DNA of 26,191 nt from Larix sibirica (lineage: Eukaryota; Streptophyta; Pinopsida; Pinales; Pinaceae). The stretch spans positions 1 through 26,191 of the forward strand of contig NWUY0300106042.1 of NCBI GenBank assembly GCA_004151065.3. Direction: 5' to 3'. The notes beneath the pieces are model-generated. The model saw only the letters and a program-made list of their open reading frames with translations. It was not told the origin of the DNA and did not search any database. Numbering within the stretch: position 1 is the stretch's first letter; each line of letters begins with the position of its first letter. Position numbers and translations under genes: made by a program. Below, piece after piece: positions 18,081 through 26,191 of the stretch.

Positions 18081-21000
18081 CTAGTCTACATACATCAACA
18101 AAGATCCCTCATTAGTCTTTAATCCATCAATCCATTCTTCCCATAGGAGCCAACCATCCTCGCCATCCAAAGCTTCATTTGAGAGAGCATCCGCAACATC
18201 ATTCAATTCCCTATATATATGATTGATAGACCAGTCGTAGAATGAGTTTAAAAGAAGTTTAACTCTATGACACCAATGGTTAAGCAGAAGTTGGTTCAGA
18301 CTGAAATTCTTTTTTACCCACCGAACAATCACCATAGAATCACCAAAAATCCGGATAGAATCAATACCAAAAGAGTTTGCCACCTTAACTAATCCCCATA
18401 AAGCAGACAATTTCGCTCTTGTATTGGAGCCATATCCACAACACAAACACATTTTAAAGTATAAATCCTCATTTACAATCAAATAAAGACCAACACCACA
18501 TTTTCCATTCACTGATGCCCCATGAAGAACCCTGTAACCTGTTAGAATGAGGAAGGAGGAATAAAGAAATACTTTGACTGTTATCTTTTATGTTTTATAT
18601 GTGATCAAATTGAACAAATTTACAGCTTTGTTCACAATCACATAAGCTACAGGAGTATGTTGTTCAAAGATGGTTTTATTTTGACACTTCCAAATTTCCC
18701 ATGTCACATATGATGGTAAATAATATGAGATCCATGAGATTGTAACCAATTTTGAAAGGACTATTTGAAACTCCCCCCTCCCTAATCATTTGAAATCTTG
18801 AAGATAGAACAAACCTGATTCCAAACCAGTTTAGCAAAAATGCAAAGGACAAACATGTGGTTTACTGATTCACCGTCATACTTACATAAAAGACAAATAT
18901 TCGGACCAATTATGCCTCTACGAAGGAGATTGTTTCGCATTATTATTTTATCTTTAAAGGAAAACCAAAAGAAACATTTTAATTTGAGGGGCATACTCCA
19001 TTTCCATAGTTTTGAGAACCACCATTTTATAGCACCCAAAAAATTTCTATTGACAATAATAGAGTAAGTTGTTTTATCCAAGATCTGACCTGTAACTAAG
19101 TTGTTTCTCCTGACCAATTTATCCTCCTCAGCATGGAGCCTAATCCCAACAGAGTTTAATTTTAAAATATAGTTGTTCCATTATTCTTCCCATACATTGC
19201 CCAGGCCGAGATCATTTGCATCTAACCAATACAAAGGAGAGTTATGGAGCCAACTGGAACGTTTTATATTGGCCAATGTAAAGAAACCAAAATATGAAAT
19301 ATGATCACAAATGAGAGGAGAGAGGATATACTCTGATTCGTTACCAATATAGGGATCAATCCCTACAAGTATTTTCCTCCCATTACCCACCTTCCAAGCT
19401 AAATTGCTCTTGATCCATGGAAAAATCCTCATGAACCCTCGCCAAAAGAGAGAAGTGTTCATATAAGTTTGAATGGGTGACATAATCCAAATGAGAAGGT
19501 CCATCTTTAAATATTTATTGTGTAAATCTTCATTCCATATCCCCGACACAAAAAGCACATGCCACAAACTCTCCATACAGAGTGCCAAATTAAACCAATA
19601 TATATTTTTTATTCTCCATCCACCCAGCTTATTTGGAAAAGATATATGCTCCCATTTAACTAAGTGAATTCGCTCAACCTCAGTATTTTCAGACTACAGA
19701 AATCTAAACATCAGGGAATTAATATTCTTTAAGATAGACTGAGGGATTTGAGCCATCAAAAACTAGTACACATGCATACCAGTGAGCACCGATTTAAGAA
19801 GTGTAAGTCTTCCACCAAGCGAGAGAAGCTTGTATCACCAAAGATTGTTTTTCTTCTCATATTTGAGGACCATCCATAACCAATCATTTGTCCCATATCC
19901 ATTTGGATTAATGTAATAACCCAAATATCTTAAACCCTCTTCTAGAAATGACATCTTAAATGAGATTAATCTGGATATTTAATTTGGCACCGAGCCTTCC
20001 ACATTATTACAAAAGAATGCAGACTTATTAAAAATTACTTCCATTCCAGTAGCAAAGAAAAATTACTGTATAATATCTGCAAAAATATTCCATTCTTCTA
20101 CATTTCCTCTACCAAAAAGAACAACATCATCCACAAAAAGTAAGTGAGTAATGAAGACTTTGGAAGATATCTTAATACCTTTTAGCTTACCTTCACTCCT
20201 CGCAACACATATTATTCTACTCAGCCCCTCAATAACCAAAAGAAAGAGTAGGGGGGTAGAGGGAACCCCTGCCTCAAACCTATTGAACTTCGAAAAAAGG
20301 ATGATGGATAACCATTAATCAAAACTGCAAAATTTGTTGACATCACACATGCCATTATCCAATTTGTTATGAATAGAGGGAGACCAATTTCTAGAAGAGT
20401 AAGTCTCAAAAAGACCCAATTGACTTGGTCATAGGCCTTTACCAAGTCCATCTTGAGGATCAGGGAACTCATTTTCTTAGTTTTTTATCATGTTTTTATA
20501 GTGTATAGACACTCTTGTGATATCCCCACAACATCTAGAATGTGCCTATTTTCCAAAAAACCAAACTGTTCTTTCAACATCAATTTAGACAGTTTAGGAT
20601 TAATTCTATTTGCAATTATTTTAGTGATAATCTTGTAGGCCAAATTACATAAAGCTATTGGCCTGAAATCATTGAAAGACTTAGGCTTACCACACTTTGA
20701 TATAAGGGCCAAAAATGTAGAGTTACCTGAAATCCTACCTTCCAATCTAGAAAATTCAATCATCTACAATAAGTCATCACCCATAATATAAAAAAAACCA
20801 AGAAATAATTCAATGGTCCACCCATCCAGGCCAATTGCAAATAACAAAAGAACCTTCTTTATTTCATCCAAGGTAACTGGCCTTCTCACATCCATTCCTT
20901 CCTCCAGAGAGAAAAAAGTAGGATAATACTATAAAAGCTTTATTTGATCATCAATTATGTTGGAACCATTATCTGAGAAAAGTATCAATAAATGTTACTT

Positions 21001-22202
21001 TTCAGCATTTTCCAAGTCCCCCTATGTATTAATCAAATTTCTATGCTAGTCTTGAAGGTCCCAAATAGCGTTGATATTTCTCCTGTATGAAGCAAACTTG
21101 TGAAAAAATATTGTGTTTTCATCTCCCAAAGCCACCCACATAGCCCTGCTTTTCAGACGCCAACAGTTTTATTCTTTCCTCAAAAGATAAGAATATTTTT
21201 CCTCTAAACACCGTTTTTCCAAATTCTCTTCTTCAGTATAGATACCATCAAAGTTGTACTTGAAGAAATCCCTCATCTGAGATTCAAGCTTCTTCAATTC
21301 CTCCCTATCCTTAGTCTTATTAATCTTCTCCCAATCAATAGTCCTCAATTTAAGACATTTTAATTTAAAAATCAGAGCTTCCATCGGATTCATATCCTCT
21401 AGAATAGTCACAAATAACCATAACTTTTAGACAAGGGAACAATAATCTAGTTCTTGCATGCAGGTGCAATTTAATTTGAATGGATAATTCTTGTTGGATA
21501 TAAGGCCATCAATTTGAAGAAATATACCCTGATGATCCGAGTTAGTAGAAAATTCAATCCAATATCTATATTTCTAGATCAAATTCACCAAAGATTCAGC
21601 TAAAGGAACCGATCCAATATTTTGCTAATACCCTTAGACCCACATCTTTTATTACTCCAAGTAGCGCCCATTTTAATAGGTGGGACATCAACTAGATTCG
21701 ACCTCTGGAGAAAGTTGCAAAAGTATTCAAATTATTCATCTTCCTGAGCAGAAGACCCCCATATCTCCACTGCCAAGAGGGTAAATTTGAGATCAACTGC
21801 AATTATCAGGTTTGGAATATTTAAGATGCCACCCTGTTCTAGAGCATCCCAAAACAATTATCTATCTTTATAGGGCCCATACATATTTAAAACAACAAGA
21901 TTTTGATTGAATACATGGAAATTTCCTTCAAGCAATAAACCACCAATCGTCTTACAATTCTTAAAATCAAAAGTAACTGGATTCCATCTGGACAACAAAC
22001 CACCAGATATTATGACTGGATCAATCGCACATAAACTCCATCTAGGAAACATTTTGGAGAAAATTTGGATCGCATGCAAAGAAGAGCACATAGTTTCTTG
22101 AATTAGAATCAAGTCAAGGCTAGTAGATCTAAGGAAATTGGAGATGGCCCTAGCCTTATCAGCCCCTCAAATCCCACATACATTAAAGGATAAAAAATAC
22201 AT
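18081..22202 (-). pseudogene. LINE ORF2: endonuclease, RT, zf-RVT, RNase H
   Basis: The ATG at 22200-22202 begins MYFLSFNVCGI; the family has NVRGLG there, so R is C and a stop follows. The endonuclease shows LILIQETMC, NMYGPYKDR and ATWSNKRCGSKGISKILDRF. RT blocks: FRPIALCNLAYKIITKI, QFGFLENRHILD (20763-20488), then KMDLVKAYDQVNW, GLRQGFPLPPYSF (20472-20221), then LLFVDDVVLF at about 20120-20150 (usually FADD). A zf-RVT region (19117-18782) has LLRRGIIGPNICLLC and SVNHMFVLC. RNase H (18535-18120) has NTRAKLSALWGLVKVANSFG, FGDSMVIV and ELNDVADALSNEA. In intact LINEs this protein nicks target DNA and copies element RNA onto it. Many stops and several frameshifts occur. In RNase H the first catalytic Asp is His (18522-18524) and the Glu is Lys (18411-18413). 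Confidence 0.88.
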
Positions 22203-22259
22203 TAAGGAACAACATGCCCGAGCGAACTAGCTCTAAGGTCCCATTGGGAAGGAGAACTA

Positions 22260-24028
22260 GAAGTTGGTTTAGATTTTTTAGCTTCACTTAGATAGATAGA
22301 TAAGGGAATGAAGGATGAGTCAGCATTTTTTTTTCCTTTTTTCTTGTTTTTTTTCTTATAGTGACATTCTGACAACGAATGGAAGACATAGGTATATTAA
22401 CCACTGTAGACGGTAGGTCTTTTTGAAAAGATCTCGAGAGGGGATTTATAAACACCACTATTATTAGAATGAACAGACTGTAGGGCATGTGGAAAGGGCT
22501 TTTGAGAGGAATATGAAACAGAGTCATTTGATGACGACCTTGGGGTTTTACTCGGGACAAGAGGAAAATTATAATGCCCTAAGGAAACAACCTAATTAGA
22601 TACCTTCAACACATCACTCTTATTACGATCCATCAACTTCGAAGATAACTGAAAATCCTGACTATTAGGGATTATAAACTCCTCACCATATAAAGGGACC
22701 GTATTCAGAACAATTTCTGAGATAGGTTTTCTATCCCTCGACAAGTCTAAATTCCCCCATCTTTTGTAGATCCGAAAAATGGGGTTGTTGTGAATTATTC
22801 CAAAAAAAAGGGATCGAAAGAGGTTCTACCCCAGAGATAGAGATTTTTTCCCCCGACAAATCCAATTCCCCCATAATATTTCTAGACACTGAAGAAAGAG
22901 ACTTACTAAGATCTAGTGATTTTTCAGCAGATAAATAAAAATCTAGTTCTTCTTTTGAGACGCCTTCATAAAAAGTAGAGGGTTCATTCGTTAACATACC
23001 TGCAGTCTCAAGAAGTGCCTGGGTGATTTTTGAGGGGATTTCAAGTGAGGAGCAGAGTTTGAAGTGTCTTTGAATGCCCCGCTGTCCGAACCATGAGCAC
23101 TTGAAATCGATCCATTTAGCAGATATAGGCAGTGTGCCTTCACATGACCAGTGTTTCTACAAAAGTAATAACAGAAGGGAATATAGCTGTAGCCTAATTT
23201 TTAATGAAAAAATTTGCTACCCCAAACAATCTGCACCTCCACTGGGAGACCCTTTGAAGTATCAAACTCCACCATCATTGAAGCAATTCTCTTGTCCACC
23301 TCAAAAACCATTTTTTTCTCCAACCTAACAAATTTCCCTAAAAAGTTAGCAAGGTCTTCAAACACATTGGAGGTCCATAATTCAAGTGGAAAACTCGACA
23401 TTAAGACCGAAAGGTGCCTTTTCATCAATTTTTCAGACTCAGGTTTAAAATCTGTAGGCCATCACTTCATAACTAAGGATCCCTCTTTTATGAGCTAGAT
23501 ATTGTTGAGTATAGAATTGATAACCTCTTATGAAGGAAAAATAAAACAAAGCCAACCTTTAGACAAAAGACTCATTTGAGGAGCTAGACCAAACTCTAGG
23601 GTCCATTTGTTGTTAACCCACTCTATCAGCTTCATCCTTGAAACCCTAGCACCTTCAATGTTTCCAACAACAACCCTTCTGGATAATATGCTAACCCTAT
23701 CCAGATTCATGTCCTTCCCAAGAATGAATTGGTCAACATCACCCAATTCCTTATAAGTTTTCAATCTTCGCTTTTTTATAGTTGTCGCACCAGTCGTTTT
23801 CTTTGATCCTTCCTTCCTAAGAGGAAAAGGATCCCCATCAGTCTTTTCCGCCAGAAAAGGGTGTACCCCAATGCTGGGATCTGGCATACCATCCTTAACA
23901 AAAACCTTATCTTTGTCAATAGAAAAACCATTAGTTTGTGCACATCGGGTATTGGAAACCCTACCACCTTCTAAGGTCATCAGGGAGGAGTGATTTGACA
24001 AAGGGGAAAAAGAAGTATTAATCGACAT
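22260..24028 (-). pseudogene. LINE ORF1: DUF4283-like protein with zinc knuckle
   Basis: Starts at an ATG (24026-24028). The first ~100 codons are a linker. Then SRMKLIEWVNNKW, GWLCFIFPS, WPTDFKPESEK, LSVLMSSFPLELWTSNVFED and RIASMMVEFD follow the DUF4283 pattern of plant LINE and retroelement RNA-binding proteins. A zinc knuckle follows at about 23185-23120: CYYFCRNTGHVKAHC, where the first spacing is CX3C instead of CX2C. From 24028 to about 23080 the frame is constant and broken only by stops. Farther downstream frames change (22731-22997 is in another frame), and the end is uncertain. The intact protein binds the element RNA. Confidence 0.75.
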
Positions 24029-24380
24029 ACTCGGTCACCACAAAAAAGTCATCAAAACAACTCACATATCATCGCCTAACATCAGAGCATCGCCAACAGA
24101 TCTCCACTTGTTAAAAAAGTCACCTTAACAAAGAGTTAGTAGTGGACCCATTAAGCTAAGATATTAACAAAATCAGAGAAAACCCGATGTAAACACATCC
24201 CCAAAAAACTTTGTAACATAAACAACAGGTTTCATATCAAAACCCTAGGCATTCCCGCAGCGTGAAAAATTGTTCCCGCTTTTTTTATTCTTGGTTGGTA
24301 CTAGGCCAACCTTTACGGTTGCTTGGACTCCACGATGCTGCAACAACACCCTAGCTCCGATACAAAGAGCCTACTATTTC

Positions 24381-24414
24381 TGAAAACCCTAGAGCAATTT
24401 TGAAAACCCTAGAG
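24381..24414. repeat. 20-bp tandem duplication with AAACCCTAG
   Basis: TGAAAACCCTAGAG occurs at 24381-24394 and 24401-24414, period 20. The AAACCCTA core resembles the plant telo-box, and another AAACCCTAG lies near 24240. It lies in the LINE 5' leader; any role in promoting the LINE is speculation. Confidence 0.6.
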
Positions 24415-24630
24415 AAAAGGATCTCGACCGGAATGCTATGCAAATGACTAAAGAGGCCCCCATAGTGTGCAACCAATCTACCACTGAGATGGACAGGAAT
24501 AATGAGGTAACAATCAAGAAAAATATTATTGTTCATCTCTTGTACTCAAAATTTGACACAAATTTTAAATAAAAGCAATTTAAATTAAAATAAAATTGTT
24601 CATACAGTTTTTCATATATCTAATAAGAGG

Positions 24631-24712
24631 CTTAATCTTCTGGGATTCAAGGTGGGAGTCTTAACCTCATAGGATTCAAGGGTCGAGCTCATAACCTCCC
24701 TCAAATCCAAAA
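24631..24712. repeat. Short tandem repeat, about 29-bp period
   Basis: CTTAATCTTCTGGGATTCAAGG (24631 on) is followed by CTTAACCTCATAGGATTCAAGG (24660 on) and a weaker third copy, CATAACCTCCCTCAAATCC. About 2.6 copies. Confidence 0.6.
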
Positions 24713-24743
24713 GATATACACACATCTTAACAATAACAATTTA

Positions 24744-24753
24744 ACTAACCTTT

Positions 24754-24787
<34 letters not shown>

Positions 24788-24798
24788 CTAACCTTTGG
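24744..24798. repeat. (AT)15 microsatellite between 12-bp direct repeats
   Basis: The AT run is 24756-24785. ACTAACCTTTGG lies directly before it (24744-24755) and again just after it (24787-24798), so the run may have grown within a short duplication. Confidence 0.85.
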
Positions 24799-24801
24799 GA
24801 C

Positions 24802-24810
24802 TATATATAA
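24802..24810 (+). promoter_or_regulatory. Candidate TATA box for the RING-H2 gene
   Basis: TATATATAA in the context CTATATATAAG is a good plant TATA match, about 620 bp before the start codon. If used, the 5' leader is long (about 590 nt) or has an intron. A weaker TATA-like site (TTATAT) lies near 24985. The start of transcription cannot be fixed from sequence alone. Confidence 0.3.
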
Positions 24811-25129
24811 GTTGATTGAGGCATCACACAACATACTAAACTTAATTTTAGCCAAACAGATAGTAATTAACTAAGACAAGAATGCATTTTGCATTTTAGA
24901 TGTGAAGGGAAGTAAACATTCAGATTACCGGAGCTCAAGCCTCAAGGCAGGTCAAACATTTGGCCTGAGCGTCGTCCGGGTTCATTATATCTAGCGACGG
25001 TTGATCTGGATGGACAAAAGAAAGTCCGTTACTTTGCAATTCCAGTTGTCAGCGAAGGAATTATGAAATTCACAGCAGTCTGTTCGTTACATTGGCCGAA
25101 TTCGCTGAAGCCCCGTCTCTTCGGTTTCT

Positions 25130-25342
25130 ATGACTGTTGGGTCGTCGCTTAATTTGCTCGATCTTCAGGATTTGTGGCATTTAATGGCGACGCTCTGGAC
25201 AGTCTTTCGTGTGGTGGATTTCCAGTTCTGTCCAGAGAAAATTCACAAATCCGCCGGTCTGTGCCGTTTCAAAGCCGAGAATACACTGTGCGGCATGCAC
25301 TCAATTCCAGGATTTGTGAGTGTTTCTGCCTACGTTCTTTGA
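25130..25342 (+). other. Upstream ORF (70 codons) before the RING-H2 gene
   Basis: Begins with a true ATG and ends 89 bp before the main start. The region is richer in GC than the repeats to its left, as expected near a gene. The peptide has no known domain. If it lies in the mRNA leader it could lower translation of the main frame, but chance is equally possible. Confidence 0.3.
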
Positions 25343-25431
25343 GGATTCAAGAATATATCATTGCAGCAGTTTAGACGTGGGCAGAGAATTTTCAAAAGAA
25401 AGAAAGAAATTAAACGATCAGAAGAAAAGAA

Positions 25432-26031
25432 ATGGAAGGAGAAAAGCAAAAAGCAGCAGAAGACCGCCGAGCGAACGAAAACAATATGGATAATACGAAT
25501 AATGGTCCAGCGTGGTGGAATAATATACTACGAATACAACCGAATAATGCCGGCAGTACTGCTCGATTCAATGGCAACCAAACCACTCAGGTATCGGTTA
25601 ACTCAAAAATCACAGGAGCCAAAGAAGTTGGAAATATTACAAACACGACAGGAGCTCCCGCCGTGACTTCATCAGCATCAGCATTAAGCGCACGAAATGG
25701 AATACTGTGCTGCGTGGGTGTTGCGTCTGTTGGACTGGTTTCTTGGTTATTTTCGCTTCTAATAAGTCGCCGGCCTCGTGATCGTCCCGCTTCTCCTCGG
25801 CAGGATGCTGTTCCCCCCTATGGGGCTCTCGTAAATATTTCAGACCATGAGCATGAGTATGAAAACTGCGCAATCTGCCGGGAAGCATTTGACATTGGGC
25901 AGAAGGCACGCAGGCTGAGATGTGGGCACACCTATCACGAGAACTGCATAATCCCATGGGTTAACATCAGAAATATATGTCCAGTCTGCCGATGCAGATT
26001 GCCTCCGATTCATCCTCCCGCCATTGTTTAA
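25432..26031 (+). CDS. RING-H2 finger protein with one membrane helix
   Basis: Intact frame of 199 residues. Residues 1-90 are polar and rich in Asn, Ala, Ser and Thr (NENNMDNTNN, AWWNN). Residues 91-112 form one hydrophobic segment (ILCCVGVASVGLVSWLFSLL), followed by a basic stop-transfer stretch (RRPRDRP). A C-terminal RING-H2 domain spans C146-C186 with exact spacing C-X2-C-X14-C-X-H-X2-H-X2-C-X10-C-X2-C, and the usual Trp after the sixth ligand (IIPW). Such proteins are normally E3 ubiquitin ligases that recruit an E2 enzyme through the RING, here probably on the cytosolic face of a membrane. The start is chosen because an in-frame TAA lies at 25411-25413 and the ATG has G at -3 and +4. 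It lacks the GLD motif of ATL proteins, so the subfamily is open. No intron is needed. Confidence 0.88.
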   Translation: MEGEKQKAAEDRRANENNMDNTNNGPAWWNNILRIQPNNAGSTARFNGNQTTQVSVNSKITGAKEVGNITNTTGAPAVTSSASALSARNGILCCVGVASVGLVSWLFSLLISRRPRDRPASPRQDAVPPYGALVNISDHEHEYENCAICREAFDIGQKARRLRCGHTYHENCIIPWVNIRNICPVCRCRLPPIHPPAIV

Positions 26032-26118
26032 TTCTAACCTATCTGTTGATCTGTCCACCCTTCCTGCAGAAACGGTGGAATGTAACGGTTCTTCATCCTT
26101 TTAGAAGCGTCCTGAGTA

Positions 26119-26124
26119 AATAAA
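26119..26124 (+). terminator. Poly(A) signal AATAAA
   Basis: AATAAA lies 88 bp after the stop codon of the RING-H2 gene, at a normal distance for a plant near-upstream polyadenylation element. The rest of the window (to 26191) is then 3' UTR and flank. Confidence 0.6.
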
Positions 26125-26191
26125 TGCATCCATTTTAATGGAAGTCTACACATCTCTCGAATGCAATACTGGTGCTCTTTCTGGTAACAGT

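Larger units (their letters stand above)
17980..24540 (-). mobile_element. Nearly full-length, dead plant LINE (L1-type)
   Basis: Minus-strand order: 5' leader (about 24540-24029), ORF1 (24028 to about 22260), ORF2 (22202-18081), short 3' UTR, and an A tail seen as nine T at 17980-17988. Another run of ten T lies at 17854-17863. All expected domains are present in order, so this was a long insertion and not a 5'-truncated one. The 5' edge is approximate. I looked for a target duplication of ...GCATGTCTCTACAA near the 5' end and found none that convinced me. Every coding part has stops, and key catalytic residues are changed. Confidence 0.85.

Noticed and set aside
24420-24445. ATGCTATGCAAATGACT as a LINE target duplication partner of ATGCTAATGCATGTCTCT (17960-17977)
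   Set aside because: The similarity is patchy and does not abut a clear LINE 5' end.
25361-25666. 101-codon plus frame overlapping the RING-H2 start
   Set aside because: It begins at TTG, not ATG, and is a shadow of the purine-rich leader and the real gene in another frame.
25637-26058. Minus-strand frames across the RING-H2 gene
   Set aside because: They are antisense to a gene with a perfect RING-H2 pattern and have no domain of their own.

Overview
This is plant nuclear DNA. It holds one convincing intact gene, at the right edge, behind about 25 kb of decayed transposable elements. Evidence for a plant: a plant-type LINE (DUF4283-like ORF1; ORF2 with endonuclease, reverse transcriptase, zf-RVT and RNase H), Ty1/copia LTRs primed by initiator-Met tRNA, a Ty3/gypsy protease remnant, a fragment of a plant-type SAGA subunit gene, and a RING-H2 membrane protein gene. 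The many old, still-readable elements suggest a large genome that turns over slowly, perhaps a gymnosperm. That last point is weak inference.

Layout. 1-1140: AT-rich, no gene recognised. 1211-2535: Ty3/gypsy gag-protease remnant, followed by a possible long 3' LTR (2536-4734). 4746-5262: an isolated copy of a repeat module (M1) that recurs further right. 5465-7130: a plus-strand retroelement remnant with an RNase H domain and a decayed coiled-coil-like reading frame. 7130-8440: no gene. 8478-17800: a compound minus-strand array of Ty1/copia-type units that share LTRs. 17980 to about 24540: a nearly full-length but dead LINE on the minus strand. 24541-24900: short tandem repeats and a microsatellite. 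25432-26031: an intact single-exon gene for a one-pass membrane RING-H2 protein with a poly(A) signal.

The most interesting object is the array. Read on the minus strand, the inferred ancestral unit is: LTR (TGTTAG...CTTACA, 479-486 bp), tRNA-iMet primer site, the first ~94 codons of copia gag, an intron plus C-terminal exon sequence of a TADA1/Hfi1-like SAGA subunit, module M2, module M1, module M5, LTR. Gag breaks off at the same place in the two better-preserved copies, and no pol domain was found, so this looks like a non-autonomous LTR retrotransposon that captured host gene sequence. M1 carries a second, unidentified reading frame antisense to the element, plus a tRNA-like Pol III A/B box pair. 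Parts of at least four units lie head to tail, rearranged at short microhomologies, and one holds a MITE-like hairpin whose empty site is preserved in the sister units.

Only the RING-H2 gene looks functional. All other coding traces carry stops, frameshifts or lost catalytic residues. Homology calls were made by reading translations and recalling family motifs; no database was searched.
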